DNA of 58,246 nt, from assembly GCF_014083865.1 (NCBI RefSeq), contig NZ_JACEFA010000015.1, forward strand, positions 1 to 58,246, given 5' to 3'. Shown here one piece after another: positions 25,206-34,070 of the stretch. Positions within the stretch are counted from its first letter, which is position 1, and each line of letters starts with the position of its first letter. Below the pieces are notes generated by a model. It did no database searches and was not told the origin of the DNA. It saw nothing but the letters and a program-made list of their open reading frames with translations. Position numbers and translations under genes: made by a program. The stretch comes from Paraliobacillus salinarum. GTDB lineage: Bacteria > Bacillota > Bacilli > Bacillales > Amphibacillaceae.

Positions 25206-26498
25206 TCAAAAAATTAAAGCTGCTATCCAGCCTAAAATAAATAATGGTATATTAAAATGTAAAAAGGTTGGAACGCACGTATCCCAGATATGGTGGTGTT
25301 GTCCATCCGCATTCAACCCTGACGTTGGTCCCATTGTACTGTCACTTGCAGGGGAACCAGCATCTCCTAATGCACCCGCTGTCCCAATTAATGCAGCTAT
25401 TGCTAATGGCGAAAAACCCGCAGCTATACCAATCGGGACATATAGTGCAGCAATAATTGGAATCGTTCCAAACGACGAGCCAATTCCTATCGTGATAACT
25501 AAACCAACAGCAAGTAAAATAAATGCAATCAATGCTTTATTACTATCTAAAAAGCCAGAGGTCGATTCAATCAAAGCAGTTACTGCACCAGTTTCTTCTA
25601 AAATATGGCCAAATCCAGAAGCAGTTAACATAACAAAAGCAATCGTCCCCATCATGGTGATTCCTTCTGTAATAATTTTATCGCCCTGTTTAAAAGGAAC
25701 AACAAAAAACACAAACATAAGAACAAGACCTGTAAGTGCACCTATAATTAAACTGTCTGTGATTAGTTGCAAAACTAATGCACCAATAATAGCAACTACT
25801 GTTAATAAATGATCACGATTAAAAGTAACAACTTCTTCTTCCTGCTTTTGATCCTCTTTTTCATATTTTTGTACAGGTTTACGATACGTGATAAAAACAG
25901 CAATGAATAGACCGATAATCATTCCGGCCCCTGGAAGTAACAACGATAAATTAATTTGTTCCATAGATATCGTTATCCCATTCGCTTCCATCGCTTCAAA
26001 AATGGTTTCATGAAATAACAAGCCGTATCCAGCAGGTATCATAATATAAGGTGCTTTTAAACCAAATGTTAAAGCAGTGGCAATCGCACGTCTATCCAAT
26101 TGCATTTGATCAAATAATTTTAGTAACGGCGGAATCAAAATAGGTATAAAGGCAATATGAATTGGAATAACATTTTGTGATAGCGAGGCAATTGCAGCAA
26201 TAGTTAACACAACCATCGATCGTTTTCCAATGAGCACGCGTTTTAAATAATTCACTAAAACATTAGTAATCCCTGTGTAGCTGATTGCTACAGCAAATGC
26301 GCCTAATAAAATATAGCTTAAAGCAGTTTTTGATTGACCGCCCATACCTTTAACAAGTAAATCTACACTTTCTACTACACCTAGTCCTGACATCAATCCA
26401 GCAACTATTCCAGCAGTTAAAATTGCAATAATGACATGTATTCTTGCTAAGCTTAATAGAATCATAACTAATACAGATACGATCACTACCCAACTCAT
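25206..26498 (-). CDS. Na+/H+ antiporter family protein (YuiF-like, NhaC type)
   Basis: The 430-aa protein starts MSWVVIVSVLVMILLSLARIHV and has ~11 hydrophobic segments. Family features include SQNVIPIHIAFIPILIPPLL (~109-128) and GTAGALGDAGSPASDSTMGPTSGLNADGQHHHIWDTC-type acidic and polar residues near the C-terminus, as in B. subtilis YuiF. It probably exchanges Na+ or another solute for protons, which suits a salt-tolerant cell. The ATG at 26498 follows GGGGG; an ATG six codons earlier has no ribosome site. The exact transport specificity of this family is not settled. Confidence 0.8.
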   Translation of the reverse strand: MSWVVIVSVLVMILLSLARIHVIIAILTAGIVAGLMSGLGVVESVDLLVKGMGGQSKTALSYILLGAFAVAISYTGITNVLVNYLKRVLIGKRSMVVLTIAAIASLSQNVIPIHIAFIPILIPPLLKLFDQMQLDRRAIATALTFGLKAPYIMIPAGYGLLFHETIFEAMEANGITISMEQINLSLLLPGAGMIIGLFIAVFITYRKPVQKYEKEDQKQEEEVVTFNRDHLLTVVAIIGALVLQLITDSLIIGALTGLVLMFVFFVVPFKQGDKIITEGITMMGTIAFVMLTASGFGHILEETGAVTALIESTSGFLDSNKALIAFILLAVGLVITIGIGSSFGTIPIIAALYVPIGIAAGFSPLAIAALIGTAGALGDAGSPASDSTMGPTSGLNADGQHHHIWDTCVPTFLHFNIPLFILGWIAALIF

Positions 26499-26600
26499 AA
26501 TAAATCCCCCAAACATTTTATCAATCTAATACTTTACTATGATAAAGTATGGAAACCAAAAAAACAATCCCTAATTAGCTAGAAATTGTCTTCTTTATAA

Positions 26601-26756
26601 TTATTTTTCTTGTAAAGCTTGCTCCATCTTCTCAATTAACTCAAGTAATTGATCCACATCTTCTACTGAGGTGTCATTAGGATCAAGTTGGTCTAATTGA
26701 TCTAAGAAAGTTTGTAATTGTGCTTTCAATTGACTGATTTTTTCTTCTTGTACCAT
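26601..26756 (-). CDS. SE1561-family small protein
   Basis: A 51-aa, highly charged helical protein starting MVQEEKISQLKAQL, with LDPNDTSVEDVDQLLELI in its second half. This matches the short SE1561 family found across Bacilli, of unknown function. AAGGAG lies six bases before the ATG at 26756 (a second ATG directly precedes it), so it is a real gene. It is transcribed divergently from yfkC. Confidence 0.75.
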   Translation of the reverse strand: MVQEEKISQLKAQLQTFLDQLDQLDPNDTSVEDVDQLLELIEKMEQALQEK

Positions 26757-26888
26757 CATATACTCCTTTATGTCCAGTTTACTTGTAACATTATACCGTG
26801 TTATTGTTCAAATGAAAATGCTGGATCGAGAATTCAGTATTCATTTATGCTATAATAAACCAGATCCGTGTTAGGTGGAGGGAAAACA

Positions 26889-27752
26889 ATGAGCATAAAA
26901 GAAATATTATTATTCATTAAGAGTATTTTAGAATCAAATATAGCCCAAATAATTATTGGTGGGGTTATCACCTTTGCTGTAGTAATTATTTTACGCCGAA
27001 TCATCCGATCTTTTTTTAAACGAACTAGATTTGTCGATGATAAAAAAGAAAAAACAATTGAATCTATGTTAAATTCCATAATTAAGTATGTTGCAACAAT
27101 TGGGTTTGTTTTCTATATTTTATCTGTTTTTGGTATTAGAGTAGAAAGCCTATTAGCAGGTGCTGGAGTACTTGGTATTGTCATTGGTATCGGCGCACAA
27201 AGTTTAGTGCAAGATCTATTTGCTGGAATTTTTCTATTATATGAAAAACAATTGCAGCAAGGGGATTGGATTAAAGTTAACCAAACCTTTGAAGGACTAG
27301 TTGAAGAAATTGGCTTTCGTGTGATAAAAGTAAGACAGTGGTCTGGCACATTAGTAACGATAAGCAGTGGACAGATTCAGACGATTGAAAATTATAATAT
27401 GAACAAAATGCGCGTCATTGAGAGTGTTACTGTAAGTTTCTATGAAGACCCTAAGAAATTATTTGCAATACTAGAGCAAACTTGTGAGCGATTAAATGAG
27501 GAGTTAGGATCTTACTTAAAGAAAGATTTCACTGGTAATCCAATCGAACCATTTACTCTCTATGGCATGGGCTCATTAAACGATAATTACCGCGGGTATC
27601 AATATACGATAACTGGACTTTGCGAAGACTTAGTTTACTTTACTGCGGCAAAAGAAACACGCCGAATCATGGCTCAAACGATGTTTGAACATGGTATTCA
27701 GATGGCAGAGCAACATATTGATATGCGATCAGACATAAGAAATAAGGAGTAG
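26889..27752 (+). CDS. yfkC: MscS-family mechanosensitive channel (YfkC-like)
   Basis: The 287-aa protein has three membrane segments. The pore helix region reads SLLAGAGVLGIVIGIGAQSL followed by VQDLFAGIFLLYEKQLQQGDWIKV, the classic Gly/Ala-rich MscS TM3 and beta-domain start. A VEEIGFRVIKVR segment and a C-terminal alpha/beta domain follow. It relieves turgor when cells move to low salt. The ATG at 26889 follows GGTGGAGGG; the upstream ATG (26868) has none. The yfkC symbol rests on synteny: it is convergent with yfkD, as in B. subtilis, inside a yfk-like block. Its stop lies inside a terminator shared with yfkD. Confidence 0.85.
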   Translation: MSIKEILLFIKSILESNIAQIIIGGVITFAVVIILRRIIRSFFKRTRFVDDKKEKTIESMLNSIIKYVATIGFVFYILSVFGIRVESLLAGAGVLGIVIGIGAQSLVQDLFAGIFLLYEKQLQQGDWIKVNQTFEGLVEEIGFRVIKVRQWSGTLVTISSGQIQTIENYNMNKMRVIESVTVSFYEDPKKLFAILEQTCERLNEELGSYLKKDFTGNPIEPFTLYGMGSLNDNYRGYQYTITGLCEDLVYFTAAKETRRIMAQTMFEHGIQMAEQHIDMRSDIRNKE

Positions 27753-27780
27753 TCATTACAATAGACTACTCCTTATTTTA
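27740..27780. terminator. Shared bidirectional terminator containing both stop codons (yfkC/yfkD)
   Basis: AAATAAGGAGTAGTC (27740-27754) pairs perfectly over 15 bp with 27764-27778 around a 9-nt loop. The yfkC stop (27750-27752) lies in one arm and the yfkD stop (27773-27775) in the other. A/T-rich ends serve both directions. Confidence 0.85.
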
Positions 27781-28555
27781 ATTCAAAAGAAAAGGATAGG
27801 TGATCTTGTATTGGAATCCATGCTCCTACACTTTGTTTTGTAACATTCTTTACAACAATTTTTTTCTTCGATCCCTTTAATTCGATATAAATATCTCCAT
27901 AGGTAATTGAACCTTTTTCGCTTATAGCTGGAACGTATGCATTTAACTGACCATTTTTATTGTTCGGGACTGTATAGGTATTAGCTTTTTTTGTGTCTTT
28001 TCCAATAATGGTATGAAACGATAACGGTAAGGTAACATGTTGCTTCACTTTTAATAAAATTAACTTCTTTATTTGCTCTGGCTTATCTATTTTTGTTGTT
28101 AACGCACCTTTAATTTCTGCTTGTTCTAACTGATTATAGCTTAACGTTTTGTTTACATCATCGCCGGCATTTGTCAATTCATTTGTGTTAATTTTTTGAT
28201 ACTCCCAATTAATATTTGTTTTATCTGATTTGTAATTCAATGGCCAATGGCCCAGATAAATGCTTCCCCGATACCCAAAAGCGAATGGGGAGGTTTTAAT
28301 GGACGATTCATTTAGCAGCTTTACTAGTTTTGCGTTTTCAATTGGAATGTCCGCGTCTTCCATTAGCTTTTCAACAAATGGACTTGGTTCGAGAATCACT
28401 TCATCTTCTGTTGAATTGGAGTACGTATTTTCATTTGCAATTGTTAACACATGTGACGGGAGTTCAACGTCCTTCTTTTTTGCTATAACTGGTATGGTAA
28501 ACATAGAAAATATTACGCAACACACAATAAATAATTTTAATTTAGTATGTTTCAT
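27773..28555 (-). CDS. yfkD: YfkD-family secreted protein
   Basis: The 260-aa protein has an N-terminal signal peptide (MKHTKLKLFIVCCVIFSMFT, likely cut after VIAK at ~25) and the YfkD signature FGYRGSIYLGHWPLNYKS (~93-110) followed by TNINWEYQKINTNE. The family is conserved in spore-forming Bacilli, and its biochemical role is unknown. It lies convergent to yfkC as in B. subtilis, which supports the name. Confidence 0.85.
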   Translation of the reverse strand: MKHTKLKLFIVCCVIFSMFTIPVIAKKKDVELPSHVLTIANENTYSNSTEDEVILEPSPFVEKLMEDADIPIENAKLVKLLNESSIKTSPFAFGYRGSIYLGHWPLNYKSDKTNINWEYQKINTNELTNAGDDVNKTLSYNQLEQAEIKGALTTKIDKPEQIKKLILLKVKQHVTLPLSFHTIIGKDTKKANTYTVPNNKNGQLNAYVPAISEKGSITYGDIYIELKGSKKKIVVKNVTKQSVGAWIPIQDHLSFSFELK

Positions 28556-28632
28556 ATTAATCTATCCCTTCCTACAATAACTTGATCGATTGTAGTGTTT
28601 ACTTAGAATAGAAAAATATACGATCGGTTCAA

Positions 28633-29256
28633 TTAAGCACTGAATGATTGGTCTAATTGGGTTGCAATTTTTTTTGCTGTTGGTTCAAATAATTGAATGG
28701 CTGGTCCTATTCCAAATAAAATAATAAATGTTCCTACTCCAATTGGACCGCCAACTAATAACGCTAGAATAAAAGCGAGTGCTTCTCCTATTGTTTTGGC
28801 AACACCCGTACTTAAATGAAACTTCATTTGCAACGAAACCATTAATCCATCGACAGGATTGAGCGGGAATTTCGGTTGTAAATATAACGAAACACCCAAA
28901 CCTAATATGAAGATGCCAATAGTTAATGTCATTATTTTAAAGAATAATCCATTAATCTCCCATGAATCCATCACAATTAAGAGCCAGAAATCAATCAAAA
29001 ATCCAATAAGAAAAACAGTTATAAGCGCAAAGAAATCCGGCCTTGCTTTAATAATCATTGCATTAATAAACATTAACAGTAAACCGATAATAATGACCCA
29101 ATTCCCTACAGTAAGGCTTGTGATTTCAGATAATCCAACATTTAACGCATCCCAAGCACCTGCACCAAGGTCTGCTTTAATTGTCATTGACACCCCGAAG
29201 GATAAAATGATTAAACCAATGATAAAAAATAAAATTCTCGCTCGTATGTTTTTCAA
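28633..29256 (-). CDS. YczE/YitT-like integral membrane protein
   Basis: The 207-aa protein begins MKNIRARILFFIIGLIILSFG and has about five to six membrane helices. The family motif IKADLGAGAWDALNVGLSE (~29-47) is present, as are a second half-repeat FPLNPVDGLMVSLQMKFHLS and GGPIGVGTFIILFGIGPAIQLF. This is the YczE group of transporters or membrane proteins of unsettled function (B. subtilis YczE affects lipopeptide production). The TTG at 29256 is chosen because GTGGAGGG lies eight bases upstream; the upstream ATGs have no ribosome site. Confidence 0.8.
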   Translation of the reverse strand: MKNIRARILFFIIGLIILSFGVSMTIKADLGAGAWDALNVGLSEITSLTVGNWVIIIGLLLMFINAMIIKARPDFFALITVFLIGFLIDFWLLIVMDSWEINGLFFKIMTLTIGIFILGLGVSLYLQPKFPLNPVDGLMVSLQMKFHLSTGVAKTIGEALAFILALLVGGPIGVGTFIILFGIGPAIQLFEPTAKKIATQLDQSFSA

Positions 29257-29312
29257 TAAGTAACCCTCCACTTTTCTTATACATGTCATAATGGTAATCA
29301 AGCTTTTTATAC

Positions 29313-29356
29313 AAATAAAAGAGCACTTATTCTATTTGAATAAGGCTCTTTTATTT
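29313..29356 (-). terminator. Terminator of the OsmC-family gene
   Basis: AAATAAAAGAGC (29313-29324) pairs with GCTCTTTTATTT (29345-29356), with an inner TTATTC/GAATAA pair. The first base of the osmC stop codon (complement) sits in the right arm. T-rich flanks occur on the minus-strand side. Confidence 0.75.
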
Positions 29357-29748
29357 TATAGACTTAATTGAATTGTTTCAAGACTTTCTTCTATCTCAAT
29401 ACTATCTTCAACAGAGCGAATCATGGAACAATTTTTTCTTGCTAGTGCAAGATTTTTATAAAGCTTTTCGTCACTTAAGTTTTTTCCTTTTATCACATAA
29501 TGCAGCTTGATTTTCTCAATACGATTTGCTTCGTCTGGATTTCTAGTTACATCCGCTCGAACAATGAAATCGTCAATGTTTACACGCTGCTTTTCTAAAA
29601 TTTTCATAAACACAGAAGCACTACATCCCGCTATGGATCCAACCATCAATTGATACGGACGATAACCATAATCTTCATTACCTGAGATGTCTAAGATTCC
29701 ATAAGGTAGGTCTACACGAACACCAGCTTCTTTAAATTGAAATTCCAT
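29356..29748 (-). CDS. OsmC/Ohr-family protein
   Basis: The 130-aa protein has the two-cysteine pattern of OsmC/Ohr peroxidases: MVGSIAGCSASVFMKIL (first Cys ~42) and LALARKNCSMIRSVEDSIEIE (second Cys ~107). An intervening FIVRADVTRNPDE and IHYV-like strand region resembles YhfA-type members. Such proteins reduce organic hydroperoxides with thiols. The ATG at 29748 follows AAGGAG by nine bases. It stands alone, divergent from the MFS gene. Confidence 0.83.
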   Translation of the reverse strand: MEFQFKEAGVRVDLPYGILDISGNEDYGYRPYQLMVGSIAGCSASVFMKILEKQRVNIDDFIVRADVTRNPDEANRIEKIKLHYVIKGKNLSDEKLYKNLALARKNCSMIRSVEDSIEIEESLETIQLSL

Positions 29749-29897
29749 CAATACCAACTCCTTCGACTAATCTATATATATGCTTCCCGTTACTATTAAC
29801 TATAACACATTTCAAAAGAAAATTAGTTATCGATCTTTTCTATTTCACCAATTAGCGTATAATATGATTTTAGATTAGTGCAAGCGGGGGTTTTTAC

Positions 29898-31070
29898 ATG
29901 TTTTTAGATAGAAATCGTTTTTGGATCTTAATTAGCTTCGTAACAGTATCAGGATTTTCACAAGGGATGTTACTCCCTTTATTAGCAATTATTCTAGAAC
30001 AAAATGGGGTTCCTTCTTCCGTAAATGGTTTACACGCCACAGGGCTTTACATTGGTGTATTAATTGCTTCTCCTTTTATGGAAAAGCCGCTACGAAAACT
30101 AGGATATAAACCCATTATACTAATTGGTGGACTTCTCGTTCTTGGTTCGTTATTTGTTTTTCCAATTTGGGAAGTACTTTGGTTCTGGTTCATTCTAAGA
30201 CTGTTGGTAGGTATTGGTGACCATATGCTTCACTTTTCCACCCAAACCTGGATTACTTCCACCGCAGCTCCTGATAAAAGAGGTAGAACCATTGCTTTTT
30301 ATGGTTTGTTTTTCAGTTTAGGGTTTTCGCTTGGTCCAATGATGACAAGACTACTTGCCATTAATGAAAGTCTTCCATTCATCGTATCTGCAATCTTTTG
30401 TCTAATTATTTGGTTACTCATGTTGTTTGTTCGTAATGAACACGTTAATACGAATGATGAGATGGAAGTAGTCGAAGTATCCTCTTCAATTGGAAGATTT
30501 ATTAAAACAGGAAAAATAGCATGGGTAGCATTATTATCTCCGTTTGCTTATGGGCTATTAGAGTCCACCTTACATGGAATCTTTCCTGTGTATGGTTTGC
30601 GAATTGGACATGATGTCGAATTATTGGCACTCGTTATTCCTTTCTTTTCACTCGCTAGTTTAATTACGCAAATTCCACTTGGGATATGGAGTGATAAAAT
30701 TGGCCGAAAGAAAATGTTACTGATCATTATCAGCTTAGGCATTAGTATTTTTGTCATCGGTGCGCAAGTTGAGCATTCGGTTATAGGTTTATTTTTCACT
30801 TTTGCTTTTGCTGGCATGTTTGTTGGCTCGTTATATTCTCTAGGTGTTTCCTACATGGCAGATTTATTGCCTAAATCATTACTTCCTGCAGGTAACATTA
30901 TGTGTGGGATTGCCTTTAGTATTGGTAGTATTACTGGTCCATATTTAGGTGGACTGTTTATTGAGACTTTTCCTAATACTTCATTTTTCTATGTTATTGT
31001 CTTTTTATTATTGTTTGTACTTATTGCTATTGGATCAAAAAAAGAAACAGGAGATACTGTGTCAGTGTGA
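29898..31070 (+). CDS. yfkF: MFS transporter (YfkF-like)
   Basis: The 390-aa protein has ~12 membrane segments. The N-terminal WILISFVTVSGFSQGMLLPLLAIIL is followed by the motif-A-like loops EKPLRKLGYKPI and SDKIGRKKMLLI, the second between TM8 and TM9 and well conserved. It is a proton-driven efflux-type transporter of unknown substrate. Length and position beside other yfk genes fit B. subtilis YfkF (~391 aa). The ribosome site is GCGGGGG before the ATG. The stop codon lies in the terminator hairpin. Confidence 0.8.
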   Translation: MFLDRNRFWILISFVTVSGFSQGMLLPLLAIILEQNGVPSSVNGLHATGLYIGVLIASPFMEKPLRKLGYKPIILIGGLLVLGSLFVFPIWEVLWFWFILRLLVGIGDHMLHFSTQTWITSTAAPDKRGRTIAFYGLFFSLGFSLGPMMTRLLAINESLPFIVSAIFCLIIWLLMLFVRNEHVNTNDEMEVVEVSSSIGRFIKTGKIAWVALLSPFAYGLLESTLHGIFPVYGLRIGHDVELLALVIPFFSLASLITQIPLGIWSDKIGRKKMLLIIISLGISIFVIGAQVEHSVIGLFFTFAFAGMFVGSLYSLGVSYMADLLPKSLLPAGNIMCGIAFSIGSITGPYLGGLFIETFPNTSFFYVIVFLLLFVLIAIGSKKETGDTVSV

Positions 31071-31094
31071 GCAGTATATCTCCTGTTTCTCTTT
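31041..31094. terminator. Terminator overlapping the yfkF stop codon
   Basis: AAAGAAACAGGAGAT (31041-31055) plus ACTG pairs with CAGTATATCTCC and TGTTTCTCTTT on the right, with a two-base bulge. The loop holds the yfkF stop codon. It lies between convergent yfkF and the ABC permease gene. Confidence 0.75.
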
Positions 31095-31130
31095 GTTTGC
31101 CTACTTTTAATCAGTTTTAGTTCGTATATC

Positions 31131-31790
31131 TTAGTCATTCAAATAACGACTAAATCTTTTTTCTAAATTTTCCTGAAATGCAGCGATAAGAATACACAAA
31201 GGCCAGTATATCAATGCAACAGTAATATACATCGTTAACGAGTCATATGACCGACCACTAACAATTTGTGCTTTCTGTAACATTTCTGGCACTGTTATAA
31301 CCGCAGCTAATGAGGTTGCTTTCGTTAAGTCTAGAAAAACGTTTGTTATTGGTGGAATCGAAATCCTTGCTGCTTGAGGTAATATAACACCCGTTAATGT
31401 TTGCCAATACGAAATACCTAAAGCCGATGAAGCCTCCCACTGCCCATGATCAATGCTGTTTATTGACGCACGATTAATTTCAGCAATATATGCGGCACTA
31501 TTCAAACCAAATCCTGCAACTGCAGCTTGGAAAGCCGTAAGCTCAATCCCGACCTCAGGTAACCCAAAATATAAAACAAATAAGAATACAAGAATAGGTG
31601 TACCTCTCATGAATGAAATATATATACGTGCCGGCCATCGTATCACTCGAGCACTAGCACTTCTACCTAGCGCTAAAAATAACCCGAGTATTAATCCTAA
31701 CCCCATAGAAAGAAACGCGACAGCGATCGTCATCGGTAACCCGCTTAAAACAAAAGGTAAATTTTCAATCGCCAACTTCACATTAAACAT
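31131..31790 (-). CDS. Amino-acid ABC transporter permease (orphan)
   Basis: The 219-aa protein starts MFNVKLAIENLPFVLSGLPMTI and has the His/Glu/Gln/Arg-type permease pattern: five membrane helices, FMRGTPILVFLFVLYFGLP, and the EAA loop WEASSALGISYWQTLTGVILPQAARISIPP (~120-150). The ATG at 31790 follows GGGGGG. Normally this protein works with an ATPase and a binding protein, but neither gene is adjacent, so partners must be encoded elsewhere or the gene is a relic. It is related to cystine/polar amino-acid permeases (TcyB type). Confidence 0.85.
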   Translation of the reverse strand: MFNVKLAIENLPFVLSGLPMTIAVAFLSMGLGLILGLFLALGRSASARVIRWPARIYISFMRGTPILVFLFVLYFGLPEVGIELTAFQAAVAGFGLNSAAYIAEINRASINSIDHGQWEASSALGISYWQTLTGVILPQAARISIPPITNVFLDLTKATSLAAVITVPEMLQKAQIVSGRSYDSLTMYITVALIYWPLCILIAAFQENLEKRFSRYLND

Positions 31791-31937
31791 ATCTGCCCAT
31801 CCCCCCAGCATATTTCTTTTATGTCTTTTTTATAATCTTCATTCTAACACATACGTTTTGTCTATATTGACTTTAATTATCATTGTCAACATCTATTAAA
31901 TTGTCAAACTTTCTTTTAAAAATTTGCTTTTTATGAC

Positions 31938-31965
31938 TTGCACTTTTCTGATAATAGAATATGCT
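31938..31965 (+). promoter_or_regulatory. Probable promoter of the zosA-like gene
   Basis: -35 TTGCAC (31938-31943), 16-bp spacer, -10 TATGCT (31960-31965). It lies ~145 bp upstream of the start codon; the PerR box begins ~15 bp beyond the -10. Confidence 0.5.
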
Positions 31966-31980
31966 AAAGATAGTAGTAAT

Positions 31981-31995
31981 TTATAATAATTTTAA
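31981..31995 (+). promoter_or_regulatory. PerR box upstream of the zosA-like gene
   Basis: TTATAATAATTTTAA matches the PerR consensus TTATAATNATTATAA at 13 of 14 fixed positions. It lies just downstream of the probable -10, so PerR would block transcription until peroxide oxidises it. B. subtilis zosA is a known PerR target. Confidence 0.75.
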
Positions 31996-32110
31996 ACTAT
32001 CCCACTAGAATTTATCTTAAAATGCAATAAAATCAACTGTATATTTATCTTAAATTATATTAATTATCAATTAGAATAAAAAAACAATCATATCGAAGGG
32101 GTTATTTATA

Positions 32111-33997
32111 ATGATTATCAACAAGAGTCTATCACTAACTTTTCTTAAAAAACACCATGAATTAATTGCTGCTATCGGAAGCGGCTTAATTATTTTAGTA
32201 GCATGGTTAATAAAAGACATCATCCCTTATCCGTTTTGGGTTAGTTTAATGATAGCTGCTTTTATTATCGGCGGATACGCCAAAGCAAAAGAGGGCATAG
32301 AAGATACAATCGAACATCGAACATTGAATGTGGAATTATTAATGATCTTGGCTGCTATTGGATCAGCTACTATTGGTTATTGGGAAGAAGGCGCAATTCT
32401 TATATTCATTTTTTCTTTATCAGGTGCTCTAGAAACATATACCATGCAAAAAAGCGAAAAAGAATTATCTTCTCTTATAAATTTGCAACCAAAGCAAGCA
32501 TTAGTCATCCAAGATGGGACAGAAAAGCTGATTCCCGTTGATGAGTTAAAACAACGAGATATCATATTAATCAAACCTGGTGAACGCGTTCCGGCAGATG
32601 GAAGTATTGAAAAAGGAACTTCCACGTTAGATGAGAGCGCACTAACTGGCGAAGCTTTTCCCGTTACTAAAACGAATGGTGATGAAGTTTATGCTGGAAC
32701 AGTGAACTTGAGTGGCAGTTTGTATATTTCCATTACAAAGGAAATAAAAGATTCTTTTGTTCAGCAAATTATAAAGCTTGTACAAACTGCGCAACAACAG
32801 AAATCACCGTCACAACTATTTATTGAGCGATTTGAAAGTACCTATGTCAAAGTAGTCTTAATTAGTGTTGCTATTATGATGTTTTTGCCACATTATTTAT
32901 TAGGTTGGAGCTGGATTGACACGTTTTACCGAGCAATGGTTTTACTTGTTGTAGCCTCACCTTGTGCACTTGTCGCATCAATCATGCCAGCAAGCTTATC
33001 CGCTATTTCGAACGGAGCAAGGAATGGAATTTTATTTAAAGGCGGCGTACACATTGAACAACTAAGTTCAGTTAATGCCATCGCATTTGATAAAACAGGT
33101 ACACTCACATATGGGAAACCTACGGTAACTGACACACTATTTGATTCATCCGTAAACGCAAATGAAGTACTATCTATCGTTTCAACAATTGAAAAAGAAT
33201 CAAATCATCCATTAGCACAAGCAATCGTTACTTATTGCAATCAAAACGAAATAAGATCAGATATTTCATTAGATCAAATGCAAGAAGAATCAGGAAAAGG
33301 CGTTTATGCTAGATATCAAGAAGATACATGGCAGATCGGGAATGAAAAATTGTTTGAAAAAGATAAGCAATCATTATCCTTTATTAAGGAAGGGGAAGGA
33401 TTAGCGAAACAAGCAAAATCGATTGTATATATCGGTAAAAACCAGCAAATCATTGGACTTATCGCACTAAAGGATGAAGTGAGACAGGATACGAAAGAGG
33501 CAATTCAAGCGTTCAAAAAAGCTGGAATCTATACGGTAATGCTAACGGGAGACAACAATAGTACAGCGCAAGCAATTGCAGAAGAAACAGGCATTGACTC
33601 GTATATTGCTTTATGTATGCCTAAAGACAAACAAGAACAGATTGATAAATTAAAAAAATCGCATGACTCAATTGCTATGATTGGTGATGGAATTAATGAT
33701 GCCCCAGCGCTTGCTACAGCAGATGTTGGAATTGCGATGGGGGCAGGAACAGATGTATCGATTGAAGCAGCTGATATTATTCTAATGCAAAATCAATTAA
33801 GTAAAATCGTACATGCGAGAAAGCTTTCCAAGCGAATGAATCGAATTGTTAAACAAAATATTTATTTTTCTATTGCTGTTATTCTTACACTAATTGTGGC
33901 TAACCTTACACAATCCATTGATTTGCCGCTTGGAGTTATTGGACATGAAGGAAGTACAATTCTAGTTATATTAAACGGATTGCGATTACTTAAATAA
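32111..33997 (+). CDS. zosA: Heavy-metal P-type ATPase, ZosA-like
   Basis: The 628-aa pump carries P1B-ATPase motifs: ESALTGEAFPVTK (actuator, TGEA), SPCALVASIMPA (metal-site helix, SPC instead of CPC), DKTGTLTYGKP (phosphorylated Asp), SNHPLAQAI (HP motif) and MIGDGINDAPAL. It lacks an N-terminal metal-binding domain, as does B. subtilis ZosA (~637 aa), a PerR-controlled zinc transporter induced by peroxide. The matching PerR box upstream supports ZosA over CadA. Zn2+ uptake is the known ZosA role; CadA-type export remains an alternative. GAAGGGG precedes the ATG. Confidence 0.85.
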   Translation: MIINKSLSLTFLKKHHELIAAIGSGLIILVAWLIKDIIPYPFWVSLMIAAFIIGGYAKAKEGIEDTIEHRTLNVELLMILAAIGSATIGYWEEGAILIFIFSLSGALETYTMQKSEKELSSLINLQPKQALVIQDGTEKLIPVDELKQRDIILIKPGERVPADGSIEKGTSTLDESALTGEAFPVTKTNGDEVYAGTVNLSGSLYISITKEIKDSFVQQIIKLVQTAQQQKSPSQLFIERFESTYVKVVLISVAIMMFLPHYLLGWSWIDTFYRAMVLLVVASPCALVASIMPASLSAISNGARNGILFKGGVHIEQLSSVNAIAFDKTGTLTYGKPTVTDTLFDSSVNANEVLSIVSTIEKESNHPLAQAIVTYCNQNEIRSDISLDQMQEESGKGVYARYQEDTWQIGNEKLFEKDKQSLSFIKEGEGLAKQAKSIVYIGKNQQIIGLIALKDEVRQDTKEAIQAFKKAGIYTVMLTGDNNSTAQAIAEETGIDSYIALCMPKDKQEQIDKLKKSHDSIAMIGDGINDAPALATADVGIAMGAGTDVSIEAADIILMQNQLSKIVHARKLSKRMNRIVKQNIYFSIAVILTLIVANLTQSIDLPLGVIGHEGSTILVILNGLRLLK

Positions 33998-34022
33998 TAA
34001 TTAATAAGATCGTTGTACAACC

Positions 34023-34070
34023 AAAAAAGGCTAAGACAGAATGAAATAACATTTTGTCTTAGCCTTTTTA
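34023..34070. terminator. Bidirectional terminator between zosA and yfkH
   Basis: AAAAAGGCTAAGACA (ending 34038) pairs with TGTCTTAGCCTTTTT (34055-34069). Both sides have A/T runs, and it separates convergent genes, reaching into the yfkH stop. Confidence 0.85.

Noticed and set aside
25192-25812. Open frame of 206 codons on the plus strand
   Set aside because: It is antisense to the YuiF-like antiporter and its proline/isoleucine-rich composition is the mirror of membrane helices; no ribosome site.
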